From NCBI RefSeq assembly GCF_001598335.1, contig NZ_BCYT01000004.1:247121-311120 (forward strand): a stretch of 64,000 nucleotides of DNA, written 5' to 3'. Source of the DNA: Sphingobium abikonense NBRC 16140. Its GTDB lineage: Bacteria; Pseudomonadota; Alphaproteobacteria; Sphingomonadales; Sphingomonadaceae. The notes below the pieces were generated by a model. The model did no database searches. It saw only the letters and a list, made by a program, of their open reading frames with translations, and was not told the DNA's origin. The translations under genes and the position numbers were made by a program. Positions 22,240-31,603 of the stretch are shown piece after piece (position 1 is the stretch's first letter; every line of letters starts with the position of its first letter).

Positions 22240-23366
22240 GCATCAGCATTTCCAGCGCTTTCGATAGCGGCAACATTCGCGTCCTTTCCATCACCGACAC
22301 AGCGTCAGGCCCGCGCGCCGAACTGGAGATCGTCACCGATCACCAGAGCGATTTCTACCAATGGTTTCATTTCCGCCTGGCCAACGCGGCTGGGCAGGAT
22401 GTGGAACTGGCCATCGTCAATGGCGCGCGGTCGGCCTATCCCGATGGTTGGTCCGGCTATAGCGCCCGCGTCAGCGAGGATCGCGAAAACTGGTTTCTTG
22501 CCGACACCAGATATGCCGACGGCACGCTTACCATCCGCCTGACGCCCGATAGCAATGCCGTGTGGATAGCCTATTTCGCGCCCTATTCGATGGAGCGCCA
22601 TCATGACCTGATCGCCTGGGCGGCGGGGCAGCCGGGCGTCGTTCACCGTGAATTGGGGCTGACGCTGGACGGGCAACCGATGGATATGCTGACGCTGGGC
22701 GATGGTCCCAAGCAGGTCTGGCTCTATGCCCGCCAGCATCCGGGTGAAACCATGGCGCAATGGTGGATGGAAGGCGCACTGGAACGATTGTGCGACGAAG
22801 AAGATGCCGTCGCGCGCCTGTTGCGGCAGAAGGCGACGATCCATCTTGTCCCGAACATGAATCCAGACGGCAGCCGCCGCGGGCATCTGCGCACCAATGC
22901 GGCGGGCGTCAACCTCAACCGCGAATGGCACGAACCCAGCGCGGAGCGAAGCCCGGAGGTGCTGCTGGTGCGCAACGCCATGGATGAAAGCGGCGTCCAT
23001 TTCGCGATGGACGTTCATGGCGACGAGGCGATACCCGCCGTTTTCATCGCGGGCTTTGACGGCATTCCCTCCATCACCGAGCGCCAGTCGCAGCTTTATC
23101 ATCGCTATCGTGACACGTTGGCGCAGCGCACGCCCGATTTTCAGACGCGGCTAGGCTATCCGGTGGCCGGTGCGGGCAAGGCCAATCTATCCATGTCCAC
23201 CAATCAGGTGGCCGAGCGGTTCGGGGCGGTCGCCATGACGCTGGAAATGCCGTTCAAGGACAATGACGACCTGCCCGATGCCGATTATGGCTGGTCGCCG
23301 GCCCGGTCGATGCAATTGGCCAAGGATTGCCTGGCCGTGCTGGCGGAGATGATCGACGATCTGTGA
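22236..23366 (+). CDS. M14-family carboxypeptidase (cytosolic carboxypeptidase-like)
   Basis: The 376-residue zinc peptidase has an N-terminal beta domain (about 1-115, with [15 protein letters not shown]) typical of cytosolic-carboxypeptidase-type M14 proteins. The catalytic domain has zinc ligands HPGE (H168, E171) and H261 in MDVHGDE, the substrate-binding [10 protein letters not shown] and NLNREW, and the catalytic glutamate E337 in TLEMPF. No signal peptide is visible, so it is probably cytoplasmic. Substrate is unknown. Translation is coupled to the DUF4136 gene, which itself is secreted, so the functional link is unclear. Confidence 0.9.
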   Translation: MSISISSAFDSGNIRVLSITDTASGPRAELEIVTDHQSDFYQWFHFRLANAAGQDVELAIVNGARSAYPDGWSGYSARVSEDRENWFLADTRYADGTLTIRLTPDSNAVWIAYFAPYSMERHHDLIAWAAGQPGVVHRELGLTLDGQPMDMLTLGDGPKQVWLYARQHPGETMAQWWMEGALERLCDEEDAVARLLRQKATIHLVPNMNPDGSRRGHLRTNAAGVNLNREWHEPSAERSPEVLLVRNAMDESGVHFAMDVHGDEAIPAVFIAGFDGIPSITERQSQLYHRYRDTLAQRTPDFQTRLGYPVAGAGKANLSMSTNQVAERFGAVAMTLEMPFKDNDDLPDADYGWSPARSMQLAKDCLAVLAEMIDDL

Positions 23367-23384
23367 CGGATGCGCGTTGGCGCG

Positions 23385-24101
23385 TCAGTCGAACAGCTCC
23401 GACAGGAAATTCGTCATCGCCTGGAAGCTCCGCCGGTCTGCGGCGGGGCTATAGGCCAGGCCCTTGTCCGGCATGTTGGCCGATTCGTCTGTGAAGGCAT
23501 GCCCGGTCTGGCCATAAGCATGGATCTGCCAGTCGCATCCGGCTTCCGTCAGTTCACGGGCAAGCCCCACAGTTGCATCGGGCGGGGCGATCGGATCGTC
23601 CCAGCCATGGCAGACGAGCAGTTTTGCGCTAATGGCGGCATTGGGGAAGGGCGGCGGGTCGTAGACGCCATGGAAGCTGACCCCGCCGGCAATGTCCGCG
23701 CCGCTGCGCGCCAGGTCGAGGACGCACAGGCCGCCGAAGCAGAAGCCGATCGCCGCCGTCCGGCCCGCGTCCACCACGTCCAGGCCCTTGAGCTCCATAT
23801 GCGCCGCATTGAGCCGGTCGCGCAGCACGGCGCGGTCGGCCCGCAGCGCATTCATGTAGCGAGCCGCATCCGGCTCGGCCCGGCTGGTGCGCTTGCCCTG
23901 TCCATACAGGTCGACCACCAGCAGGCTGTAGCCAAGCTCCGCCAGTTTATGCGCATAGGCGACATCCGCTTCCTTGGTGCCCAGTACATTGGGAAAGAGC
24001 AGAATGCCCGGGCGCGGATCGGCCTTGGCATCGGCGACGACCATATGCTCGAACGGCTCTCCGTCAATCTGGTTAACCAGCGGTTCGCGCAGGATTGTCA
24101 T
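23385..24101 (-). CDS. Dienelactone hydrolase-family protein
   Basis: The 238-residue alpha/beta hydrolase has a cysteine nucleophile in GFCFGGLC (C121), an acid in HGWDDP (D168 or D169) and H201 in TGHAFTD, the DLH triad. The family includes carboxymethylenebutenolidase and many uncharacterised esterases. No catechol-degradation genes are nearby, so a specific dienelactone role is not supported. It is 18 bases downstream of prmA on the minus strand and may be co-transcribed with it. Confidence 0.88.
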   Translation of the reverse strand: MTILREPLVNQIDGEPFEHMVVADAKADPRPGILLFPNVLGTKEADVAYAHKLAELGYSLLVVDLYGQGKRTSRAEPDAARYMNALRADRAVLRDRLNAAHMELKGLDVVDAGRTAAIGFCFGGLCVLDLARSGADIAGGVSFHGVYDPPPFPNAAISAKLLVCHGWDDPIAPPDATVGLARELTEAGCDWQIHAYGQTGHAFTDESANMPDKGLAYSPAADRRSFQAMTNFLSELFD

Positions 24102-24119
24102 GATCGTCTCCTTGAGGGC

Positions 24120-25121
24120 CTAAATGCTGCCAAAACCGGGGGCTTCGCCGCGCGCGTTCGCTCGCAGTCGTTGCGGCCTCTTCCAGCCGATACGGGGCCG
24201 CTTACGCAGCCGCAATGTCGGCCAGTCGCCACGGTCGCTGCGCTCGGCGAGGCGCATGCCCTGCGCGCGATAGGCCGCCAGGACAGCATCAGCCTGGCCG
24301 TTCAGCAGTCCTGCCAGAACGATCGTGCCGCCATCTTCGACCAAGGCGCATAAGGAAGGTGCAAGTTCGATCAGCGGGCCTGCCAGTATGTTGGCGATGA
24401 GCAGGTCATAGGGCGCGCGGCCGATGATCGCGGCATGATCCGCCCCGGCTGCCGTCACCAGCGCCAATTGCCCGGCGCCGCTGCCCAGTATGACGCCATT
24501 GGCGCGGGCATTGTCGGCGCTGATTTCCACCGCGACCGGGTCGATATCCGAAGCGATGGCATGGGCGCGCGGCCAGAGGTTCAGCGCGGCGAAGGCAAGC
24601 AGCCCCGTGCCGGTGCCGATGTCGGCGACATTGCGGTATCGCATGCCCACCCGCCGCATCCGGTCCAGCATGGCGAGGCATCCGGCGGTGGTTTCATGCT
24701 GGCCGGTGCCAAAGGCGCGGCTGGCCTCGATCAGCAGATTGACATGGCCCGGTGCTTCGGGATCGCTGGCCAGATTGCGGACGTGGAAGCGGCCGGCGGT
24801 GACGGCCTCCAGCCCCTGCTGGCTGATCGTCACCCAATCCTCATCGGGCAGCTGCTCTATCACCGGCTTGGTCCGGCTGGCGCTGGGCACCAGCGTCTGC
24901 AGCAGCTTGACGGCGGCGGCGCTGGGCTTGCCTTCGAAATAGGCGTCCAGCTGCCACTGATCCTCGTCGTCAGGGCTGGCCTCGCTGGTCATCAGCACCG
25001 GCGGGCGGTCCATCAGGGCGAAGGCGGCGATGTCGCCGTCCAGTGCCTCGGCTTCGGCGCGGGTGCAGGGCAGGGTGACTTTCCAGCTTTGCCCGGCTGG
25101 CGCGGCGGCGGCATCATTCAT
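24120..25121 (-). CDS. prmA: Ribosomal protein L11 methyltransferase-family protein (PrmA)
   Basis: The 333-residue SAM-dependent methyltransferase has an N-terminal L11-binding domain (about 1-125), then AFGTGQHETTAGCLAML and motif I NVADIGTGTGLLAFAAL, with DIDPVAVEISADNA and NILAGPL. That order is characteristic of PrmA, which trimethylates L11. The C-terminus has a basic extension of about 30 residues (RKRPRIGWKRPQRLRANARG) beyond the usual end. The chemoreceptor gene ends up at 25161, upstream on the same strand, 39 bases away. Confidence 0.88.
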   Translation of the reverse strand: MNDAAAAPAGQSWKVTLPCTRAEAEALDGDIAAFALMDRPPVLMTSEASPDDEDQWQLDAYFEGKPSAAAVKLLQTLVPSASRTKPVIEQLPDEDWVTISQQGLEAVTAGRFHVRNLASDPEAPGHVNLLIEASRAFGTGQHETTAGCLAMLDRMRRVGMRYRNVADIGTGTGLLAFAALNLWPRAHAIASDIDPVAVEISADNARANGVILGSGAGQLALVTAAGADHAAIIGRAPYDLLIANILAGPLIELAPSLCALVEDGGTIVLAGLLNGQADAVLAAYRAQGMRLAERSDRGDWPTLRLRKRPRIGWKRPQRLRANARGEAPGFGSI

Positions 25122-25160
25122 GCCGCCGGCCTTACTCCAGCAACCAAGGCAGGGGAAGCG

Positions 25161-26495
25161 TCAGGCGACCTGCCGCCCAAAGTCGGACGACGCATTGCGC
25201 AGCCCGGCCAATTTGCCCTCCACGCTCATGAAGCCGCGTTCCAGCTGGTCAATTTCCGAGGCGACGATTTCCGTATCCTGGCGGATCGCCGAAATGGTGC
25301 TGGACATGGAGTCGGCGGCGAGCGCGGTTTCATCGACCGCTGCGGTGATCATCGTCACCGTCTGCGCCTGCGCGTCCATGGCGTGACGGATGCGATCGGC
25401 GCTGGCCTGAACCTCGCCGACCGTGTCGCGGATACGCTCGTTGGTTTCGACCGACTGGCGCGTCGAATTCTGGATGTCGGCGATCTTGCTCGCGATCTCG
25501 TCGGTCGCGCGCGCGGTCTGGTTGGCGAGGCTCTTGACCTCCTGCGCCACGACCGCAAAACCGCGCCCGGCGTCCCCGGCGCGCGCCGCTTCGATGGTGG
25601 CGTTGAGCGCCAGGAGGTTGGTCTGGCCGGCGATGTCGCGGATGAGGCCCAGGATCGATTCGATCGACTTGGCATGTTCGGACAAAGTGGCCGACATGCT
25701 GACCGCGTCGCCCGATTGTCGTGCGGCGCGCTGCGCCACGTCGGCGGCGCCCTCGACCTCCGTGCGTGCGTCCTCGATCGCGCGGATGAGGCCAGCGGAA
25801 GTGCGCGCGGCTTCGCGCATCGCCAGCGCCGATTGTTCGGCGGCGGCGGCGACTTCCGACGCCTTGCCGAGCATGCCACGGGTCGCGGCCGACGCGTCCT
25901 TGGCCTGTTCGCGCAGCGATTCGCCCAGCTTCGTCGCGCCGTCGATTTCGCCCATGATCCGCTGTTCGAACAACAGGCCATAGCGTTGCCGTTCGGATTT
26001 CTGCGCTTCGGCCTGATCATTGGCCAGCACATTGCTCATGACGCCCGAATCGAGCATCGCAATCTGCAACATCGCCCGCTGCAACCGGCGCGCGCGAGCC
26101 GGATCGTCGGCGCACCGCTCCCACAGGAGATCCAGGATGGTTTCGTTGGCGCTGGCGACTGCGGTGATGACCGCCCGAACCGACACGTCATGCTTGCGCG
26201 CATGGCGCACGCAGTTGGCGGCCGATCGCGCCCAGTCGCCCTGCTGAAAATGCAGCAGCTTCTGTTCGACATAGTGCCGCGCTTCGGTCCGGATCCGCTC
26301 CACGATCGTGCTGCCCAGTCGCTGATCCAGCCCGGTGTCGCGCATGTAGGAGGTGAAAAAGGCCGCACCGACCTTGGGTATGTCCGCCTCGATCAGCTGG
26401 CCGATTTCCTGCGCGGCGCGCGCCACGTCACCGCTGGCGTCGATTTCCGCCATCAGTTCGGGGTTCAGGGTAGCAGCAGATACGGTCGACGGCAT
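25161..26495 (-). CDS. Soluble methyl-accepting chemotaxis-type protein
   Basis: From ATG 26495 the product has 444 residues; in-frame starts at 26537 and 26564 are possible, but AAGGG lies 9 bases before 26495. No transmembrane segment is visible. The N-terminal half (about 1-180: [44 protein letters not shown]) is all-helical and resembles the globin-coupled sensor or four-helix region of cytoplasmic chemoreceptors. The C-terminal half is a classical MCP signalling hairpin with the tip [20 protein letters not shown] followed by [14 protein letters not shown]. No che genes are nearby. The signal sensed is unknown. Confidence 0.85.
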   Translation of the reverse strand: MPSTVSAATLNPELMAEIDASGDVARAAQEIGQLIEADIPKVGAAFFTSYMRDTGLDQRLGSTIVERIRTEARHYVEQKLLHFQQGDWARSAANCVRHARKHDVSVRAVITAVASANETILDLLWERCADDPARARRLQRAMLQIAMLDSGVMSNVLANDQAEAQKSERQRYGLLFEQRIMGEIDGATKLGESLREQAKDASAATRGMLGKASEVAAAAEQSALAMREAARTSAGLIRAIEDARTEVEGAADVAQRAARQSGDAVSMSATLSEHAKSIESILGLIRDIAGQTNLLALNATIEAARAGDAGRGFAVVAQEVKSLANQTARATDEIASKIADIQNSTRQSVETNERIRDTVGEVQASADRIRHAMDAQAQTVTMITAAVDETALAADSMSSTISAIRQDTEIVASEIDQLERGFMSVEGKLAGLRNASSDFGRQVA

Positions 26496-26682
26496 GGATG
26501 AGTGCCCTTGCTGGTCTGGTGAAGGATGAACTGGCATCACTCTTAGCCGCCTTTGGTTAATCACTTCTTATGACAGACCGCCCCCAAAGTGCAGGCTTTC
26601 GCGCGCTGGCGCGGCTTGCCCTTGTCGCGCTTCGCTCTTAAGGGGACGGGACTCGAGCACAAGATCAGGGACAAGGGTAGAC

Positions 26683-27081
26683 ATGGCGCGAACCACCAGC
26701 CGGCCGCTCTCGCCGCATTTGACGATCTGGAAATGGGGCCCGCACATGGCCGTTTCCATCATGCACCGCGTGACGGGCAATGGCCTCGCTACGGTCGGCG
26801 CGCTGGGCCTGGTCTGGTGGCTGATGGCCGCCGCGATCGGCCCGGAAGCCTATGCGACCTTCGTCAATTGCGCGACATCCCCCATCGGCTATCTGGTGAT
26901 GATCGGGCTTAGCTGGTTCTTCTTTCAGCATCTTTGCTCCGGCTTGCGGCATTTCGTCCTCGACATGGGGGCGGGTTATGAACTGCGCACCAACAAGAGC
27001 TGGTCGATCGGCGTGTTCCTGGCTGGCGCGGTCCTGACCATCCTCTTCTGGTCCTATATCTTCTTTGGAAAGGCGTTCTGA
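26683..27081 (+). CDS. sdhC: Succinate dehydrogenase cytochrome b556 subunit
   Basis: A membrane anchor of complex II: 132 residues, three transmembrane segments (about 36-54, 68-86, 108-128). It begins RPLSPHLTIWKWGPH and includes SIMHRVTGN and HLCSGLRHFVLD with the probable haem ligand H83, all family signatures. AAGGGTAG precedes the ATG. First gene of sdhCDA. The 187-base gap to the divergent chemoreceptor gene should contain the promoter. Confidence 0.95.
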   Translation: MARTTSRPLSPHLTIWKWGPHMAVSIMHRVTGNGLATVGALGLVWWLMAAAIGPEAYATFVNCATSPIGYLVMIGLSWFFFQHLCSGLRHFVLDMGAGYELRTNKSWSIGVFLAGAVLTILFWSYIFFGKAF

Positions 27082-27470
27082 TGGGCACGGGCACTGGTAT
27101 CGGCCGCGTTCGCGGTCTCGGCTCCGCCAAGGAAGGCGCGCATCACTGGCTGGCACAGCGCTATACCGCCGTCGGCAATCTGTTGCTGGTGCTGTGGCTG
27201 CTGTTCAGCCTCATCAGCCTGCCGGGCCTGGATTATGACAGTGTGGTCGGCTGGATCGCGAACCCGCTGGTCGCGGTGCCGATGATGCTGATGCTGGTCA
27301 GCATTTTCTGGCACCTGCGCTTGGGCATGCAGGTGATGCTGGAGGATTATGTCCATGACAAGGGCCTCAATTTCCTCTGCATCCTGCTCCTCAACTTCTA
27401 TGCCATTGGCGGCGCGGCCGCCGGCATCTTCGCCATCGCCAAGATCGCCTTCACGGGGACTGCCGAATAA
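27081..27470 (+). CDS. sdhD: Succinate dehydrogenase membrane anchor subunit
   Basis: The 129-residue hydrophobic subunit has three predicted transmembrane segments and the patterns [20 protein letters not shown] and [19 protein letters not shown] with the conserved His and Asp-Tyr residues of SdhD. The start overlaps the sdhC stop by one base (TGATG) and its own stop overlaps sdhA (TAATG), so all three subunits are translationally coupled. Confidence 0.94.
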   Translation: MGTGTGIGRVRGLGSAKEGAHHWLAQRYTAVGNLLLVLWLLFSLISLPGLDYDSVVGWIANPLVAVPMMLMLVSIFWHLRLGMQVMLEDYVHDKGLNFLCILLLNFYAIGGAAAGIFAIAKIAFTGTAE

Positions 27471-29272
27471 TGACCGAAGCCTATAAGATCATCGATCACA
27501 CCTATGACACTGTGGTGGTCGGCGCGGGCGGTTCGGGCCTGCGCGCCACCATGGGCAGCGCCGAAGCGGGCCTGAAGACCGCCTGCATCACCAAGTTGTT
27601 CCCGACCCGCAGCCACACGGTCGCGGCGCAAGGCGGCATCGCGGCGAGCCTTGGCAACAACAGCCCGGACCACTGGACCTGGCACATGTACGACACCGTC
27701 AAGGGGTCTGACTGGCTGGGTGACCAGGACGCGATCGAATATATGGTGCGCGAAGCGCCTGCCGCGGTCATCGAGCTGGAACATGCCGGCGTGCCGTTCA
27801 GCCGCAACGAGAATGGGACGATCTACCAGCGTCCCTTCGGCGGCCATATGCAGAATATGGGCGAAGGCCCGCCGGTGCAGCGCACCTGCGCCGCGGCCGA
27901 CCGCACCGGCCACGCCATGCTGCACGCGCTGTATCAGCAGTCGCTGAAATATGACGCGGACTTCTACATCGAATATTTCGCCATCGACCTGATCATGGAA
28001 AATGGCGAATGCCGGGGTGTCATCGCCATTTGCATGGAGGATGGCTCCATCCACCGTTTCCGCGCGCATGCGGTCGTGCTGGCGACGGGCGGCTATGGCC
28101 GCGCCTATTTCTCGGCCACGTCGGCGCATAGCTGCACCGGCGATGGCGGCGGCATGGTGCTGCGCGCCGGCCTGCCGCTCCAGGATCTGGAGTTCGTGCA
28201 GTTCCACCCGACCGGCATCTACGGCGCGGGCGTGCTCATCACCGAAGGCGCGCGCGGCGAGGGCGGTTACCTGACCAACAGCGAAGGCGAGCGTTTCATG
28301 GAACGCTATGCCCCGTCGGCCAAGGACCTGGCGAGCCGCGACGTCGTGTCGCGCTCCATGGCGATGGAAATGCGTGAAGGGCGCGGCGTTGGTCCCAACA
28401 AGGACCATATCTTCCTGCACCTCGATCATATCGACCCCAAGGTGCTGGCCGAACGCCTGCCGGGCATCACCGAAAGCGGCAAGATTTTCGCGGGCGTCGA
28501 CCTCACCCGCCAGCCGCTGCCGGTGACGCCGACCGTGCACTACAATATGGGCGGCATCCCCTGTAACTATCATGGCCAAGTCGTGACGAAGGTCGGCGAC
28601 GATCCCGAAGTCGTGGTGCCCGGCCTCTATGCCGTCGGCGAGGCGGCCTGCGTGTCGGTGCATGGCGCGAACCGCCTCGGCTCCAACAGCCTCATTGACC
28701 TTGTCGTGTTCGGCCGCGCGACCGGCCTGCACCTCAAGGACACATTGAAGCCCAATGGCAGCCACAAGCCGTTGCCCAAGGATGCGGCCGACCTCGCGCT
28801 GTCGCGCCTCGACACATATCGCAATGCCAAGGGCGGATCGCCCACCGCCGCGATCCGTCTGGAAATGCAGCACACCATGCAGAAGCATGCCGCCGTGTTC
28901 CGCGACAGCGAATTGCTGGCCGAAGGCGTCCAGAAAATGGCGCAGGTCAACAAGCGGATGGAGGACGTGTCCGTCGCCGACCGCTCGCTGATCTGGAACA
29001 CCGACCTCATCGAGACGCTGGAACTCGACAATCTGATGTCGTCGGCGGTCTGCACCATGGTCAGCGCGGAAAACCGCAAGGAAAGCCGTGGCGCGCATGC
29101 GCATGAGGATTTCCCCAACCGCGACGATGAAAACTGGATGAAGCACACGATCAGCTGGTTCGACGGCTGGGGTGGTCAGGGCGGCAAGGTTAGCCTCGAT
29201 TATCGTCCGGTCCACGACTACACGCTCACCGACGAAGCGGATTATATCAAGCCCAAGGCGCGGGTTTACTAA
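27470..29272 (+). CDS. sdhA: Succinate dehydrogenase flavoprotein subunit
   Basis: SdhA oxidises succinate to fumarate. The 600 residues contain the FAD-binding [11 protein letters not shown], the covalent FAD histidine H49 in [11 protein letters not shown], the substrate site around [11 protein letters not shown] and EGARGEGG, and the late FAD motif [20 protein letters not shown] terminator follows 23 bases after the stop and sdhB, which normally comes next, is absent: the next gene is an unrelated deaminase. Confidence 0.97.
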   Translation: MTEAYKIIDHTYDTVVVGAGGSGLRATMGSAEAGLKTACITKLFPTRSHTVAAQGGIAASLGNNSPDHWTWHMYDTVKGSDWLGDQDAIEYMVREAPAAVIELEHAGVPFSRNENGTIYQRPFGGHMQNMGEGPPVQRTCAAADRTGHAMLHALYQQSLKYDADFYIEYFAIDLIMENGECRGVIAICMEDGSIHRFRAHAVVLATGGYGRAYFSATSAHSCTGDGGGMVLRAGLPLQDLEFVQFHPTGIYGAGVLITEGARGEGGYLTNSEGERFMERYAPSAKDLASRDVVSRSMAMEMREGRGVGPNKDHIFLHLDHIDPKVLAERLPGITESGKIFAGVDLTRQPLPVTPTVHYNMGGIPCNYHGQVVTKVGDDPEVVVPGLYAVGEAACVSVHGANRLGSNSLIDLVVFGRATGLHLKDTLKPNGSHKPLPKDAADLALSRLDTYRNAKGGSPTAAIRLEMQHTMQKHAAVFRDSELLAEGVQKMAQVNKRMEDVSVADRSLIWNTDLIETLELDNLMSSAVCTMVSAENRKESRGAHAHEDFPNRDDENWMKHTISWFDGWGGQGGKVSLDYRPVHDYTLTDEADYIKPKARVY

Positions 29273-29295
29273 AGACCGCGAAGACAGGTCGAAGC

Positions 29296-29330
29296 AAAAG
29301 GGCGGGCCGGCGGGTCCGCCCTTTTTGTTT
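29296..29330 (+). terminator. Rho-independent terminator after sdhA
   Basis: AAAAGGGCGG (29296-29305) pairs perfectly with CCGCCCTTTT (29316-29325 region) around a 10-base loop, followed by TGTTT. It closes the sdhCDA transcript. Confidence 0.9.
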
Positions 29331-29449
29331 GGGGGAAGCGCAGGCCGGTTGATCCGGGCGGCGTTCTTGCCTTGTCGCCGCAAGCGGGGAACGCGTGCCG
29401 GTCCCAAACGTCCATGCCGGGAATGCGCCACAGGGCGGAAGGGACCGGC

Positions 29450-29941
29450 ATGGACGAAACCGACAGCAAATGGATGCAACGCGCGATCGACCTTGCGCGC
29501 AGCAAGGGCAGTTCGCCCGAGGACACACCGATCGCCGCGATCATCATATTGAATGGCGCGGTGCTGGCGCAGGGCGTCAACGAAACCGAGGAACGGTGCG
29601 ATGCGACCGCGCATGCCGAAATGATGGCGTTCCGCGCGGCGGGGCAGGTCCATGGCGACATGGATTTGCGCGGGGCGACGCTTTATTCGACGCTCCAGCC
29701 GTGCGGCATGTGCACCATGGCGTCGATCTGGACCAAGATTGGCCGCATCGTCTATGGCGCGGGGCGCGACGACGTCCACGCCATGTATTTCGAGGACCGC
29801 CATCTTGATACGATGGACTTCATCGCCGACGCCTGGCGCGACGACCTGACGCTGGAGGGCGGATGCCTGAAAGACGCGTGCGCTTCGCTCTATTTTGGTC
29901 CCGACGATGACGTGCCCGAAGAGCTTCAGGGCAATATCTGA
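29450..29941 (+). CDS. CMP/dCMP-type nucleoside or base deaminase
   Basis: The 163-residue zinc deaminase has HAE (H55, E57) and PCGMC (C85, C88), the cytidine/deoxycytidylate deaminase-superfamily zinc site. Its length and the TLQPCGMCTMASIW context resemble guanine deaminase or TadA-like enzymes, but the substrate cannot be assigned from sequence. GGAAGGG precedes ATG 29450; the frame is open from 29372. It follows the sdhA terminator, so it should have its own promoter in 29331-29449. Confidence 0.88.
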   Translation: MDETDSKWMQRAIDLARSKGSSPEDTPIAAIIILNGAVLAQGVNETEERCDATAHAEMMAFRAAGQVHGDMDLRGATLYSTLQPCGMCTMASIWTKIGRIVYGAGRDDVHAMYFEDRHLDTMDFIADAWRDDLTLEGGCLKDACASLYFGPDDDVPEELQGNI

Positions 29942-29998
29942 TCGGCGCGCCGCGTGACGGGTGCGAAGTTCACAGTGTCGTCGGGCCTTTTCAGCTCG

Positions 29999-30050
29999 AA
30001 GCGACCATGAGGCGACCACCAAGCGCCTGTGAGGCGACCAGGAAGCGACA
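29999..30050. repeat. 22-bp direct tandem repeat, about 2.4 copies
   Basis: Unit 1 (29999-30020) and unit 2 (30021-30042) share AAGCG, then TGAGGCGACCA, with four to five differences; a third partial copy AAGCGACA follows (30043-30050). Confidence 0.7.
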
Positions 30051-30205
30051 CATCCAACAGGGCGTTGATGTAGGGGATTGACGGGTGGAATGGGCTGCGG
30101 GCGCATCGCCAAGGATGAAGCGGAAAAGACGGGAATAGGACAGATATTTGCCGGGAGACGGGTGGCTGTGGGTCCGTCCGGTATCGACCAAGAGCGGCGG
30201 TGAAA

Positions 30206-30320
30206 TCCTCCCCTGCAAGGGGAGGGTGACCGCGAAGTGGTGGAGGGGTGTCACCCTGGCGAGAGCGGGACACCCCTCCGTCAATCCTTCGGATTGCCAC
30301 CTCCCCTTGCAGGGGAGGAT
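30206..30320. repeat. Long palindromic intergenic repeat, family B copy 1
   Basis: A ~115-bp element bounded by TCCTCCCCTGCAAGGGGAGG (from 30206) and CCTCCCCTTGCAGGGGAGGA (to 30320), with internal GACCGCGAAGTGGTGGAGGGGTGTC-like and GGACACCCCTCC blocks that also pair. A second copy lies at 42892-43007 with the same block order. Confidence 0.9.
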
Positions 30321-30394
30321 GGTCTGGAGTCCGACCCTTTTTGTCGTCCAGGAGGCCGATCGTTCAACCCAGAAGCGGACGATGCATCGCTAAA

Positions 30395-30896
30395 TTACTT
30401 TTCTCCGTGGTCGACCTTTTTTACACCACTTCCGGCGATTGCTATGGCCCAAAATAGAAAGCCACCCAACGCGCCGCACAGAGCAATTTGTGCTAATGCT
30501 TGTGCATCCATCAGCCATCCAAAGGCTGTTTTCGACCCATCAATCACGGTAGGCCGATCGCCAATGCTTGCCTGATCTGGAGTTGTAAAGCGTCAGTAGT
30601 GCCCATGGGAGAGCAGCCACGAAAGCACCCGCAACCGCACAATTGATGAGGTGCGGTTTGAGATGCTTGCGAAGAGCAAAATAGGCCGGAATGCCGAATA
30701 TAATTGTGGGAGGGTAAGCTCCAAAAACGCCATATGCTAGAGCAGACCTCCAAATCCGCTCTGTCATTGATTGAAGCCCGCTATACAGAAGCATGACGAT
30801 TGCGATCGAGAGAGCAGCAAGCGCCGGAGCTACCAAAAATGCGACAGCAATCCGCCAATGCGAGGGGTCATCTCGTCTAGAGGTGCATGAATGCAT
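30395..30896 (-). pseudogene. Frameshifted small membrane-protein gene
   Basis: Frame 1 starts at 30896 (MHSCTSRRDDPSHWRIAVAF) and contains three hydrophobic segments up to PWALLTL, then would end at 30540 with an unrelated tail. The next frame continues naturally from near 30588 as TTPDQASIGDRPTVIDGSK and then another transmembrane segment (ALCGALGGFLFWAIAIAG), ending in GVKKVDHGEK at stop 30395. Removing one T from CTTT (plus-strand AAA 30587-30589) joins them into a 166-residue, four-helix membrane protein; the total 502 bases equal 3n+1. I do not recognise the family. Codon use and A+T content differ from neighbours, suggesting horizontal origin. It may be a real pseudogene or a sequencing error. 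Confidence 0.75.
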
Positions 30897-30974
30897 CTAG
30901 CGGTGATACATGACGATTACCTGCTTTGCCATATGAACATCTTAGAAGCCGCCTTTCCGCAATCCACCCTTCTT

Positions 30975-31090
30975 CGTCATTCCCGCGAACGCGGGAACCC
31001 AGCTCTCGACTATAGCCCGCGTGCCGTGCTGAGAGGATGGATCCCCGCCTGCGCGGGGATGACGGTGGAAATGCGGGGATGACGGCGGCA
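30975..31090. repeat. CGTCATTCCCGC / GCGGGGATGACG inverted repeat, with extra half-copies
   Basis: CGTCATTCCCGCGAACGCGG (from 30975) and ATCCCCGCCTGCGCGGGGAT (31041-31060) plus GACG form opposing palindromic ends about 40 bases apart. Additional half copies (GCGGGGATGACGG at 31073-31085 and a GGGGGTGACGAC beyond) follow, as if the element had been partly duplicated. The type is widespread in proteobacterial intergenic DNA. Confidence 0.75.
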
Positions 31091-31138
31091 GCGTGGGGGT
31101 GACGACAGGGGTGGGAGCGTACTCCCGATAAAAAGCCG

Positions 31139-31603
31139 TCACCCGGCCTCGAACGGCAGCAGCGCCTCATAGACGTCCAGCCCCGGCTTGTCCTTAACCG
31201 CCCGGCCCTGTCGCAGCAGGAAGGCGTGCTTCACGATTTCGGCCTGTTGCTCGATGCCGTAACGCGCGAAGGGCTTGCCCGGCACGATCGCATAATCATA
31301 GCGGCAAAAGGGGTGGCGCATCAGTGGCAGCCACCATCTGCCCGATCGTTGCGCTTGCCAGACATGGGTCATTTCGTGGATGAAATGCGCCTGGAGAAGG
31401 AGGGGCTGGTCGCGAAAATCGGCGCAGAACAGGCCGCCTTGCGGGTGGAACCACAGGTCGCCATCGGGCGCCATGGTGACGCGCCGGGGCTGGAGCGGCC
31501 ACCAAGCGCGGTCATGGACGCGCACGCGCGCATAGTCGATCGCGGCGCCGAACAGTGGGCGGGCGAGCGCGACTTCGCCCGGCGTCAGCGGCCGGCTGGT
31601 CAA
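31139..31603 (-). CDS. Small HExxH protein, possible zinc metallopeptidase-like
   Basis: The 154-residue protein has H76-E77-M-T-H80 (FIHEMTHVWQ), a zincin HExxH motif within a helix, preceded by LWFHPQGGLFCADF. No signal peptide is visible, and the third zinc ligand is not obvious; candidates are E or H residues in IEQQAEIVKHAF. Similar sphingomonad proteins are annotated as vgr-related, with no established function. The start overlaps the stop of the copper-chaperone gene by 4 bases, so the two are co-translated. Confidence 0.8.
   Translation of the reverse strand: MTSRPLTPGEVALARPLFGAAIDYARVRVHDRAWWPLQPRRVTMAPDGDLWFHPQGGLFCADFRDQPLLLQAHFIHEMTHVWQAQRSGRWWLPLMRHPFCRYDYAIVPGKPFARYGIEQQAEIVKHAFLLRQGRAVKDKPGLDVYEALLPFEAG

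Larger units (their letters stand above)
29942..30394. other. Non-coding, repeat-bearing intergenic stretch
   Basis: I see no convincing gene in these 453 bases. Open frames on both strands (for example minus 29991-30284) run through repeats and show no recognisable protein. The stretch holds a 22-bp tandem duplication (29999-30042) and a long palindromic repeat (30206-30320). After about 30360 the base composition becomes visibly richer in A+T, continuing into the frameshifted gene. Confidence 0.7.

Noticed and set aside
24435..26501. A 688-codon plus-strand frame opposite prmA and the chemoreceptor gene
   Set aside because: Same cause: both real genes on the minus strand have intact family motifs, while this translation is low-complexity.
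27398..30112. A 904-codon open frame on the minus strand opposite sdhA
   Set aside because: It is antisense to a clear sdhA and deaminase; high-GC codon bias leaves the opposite strand open. The product (His/Arg/Gly-rich) has no recognisable domain.
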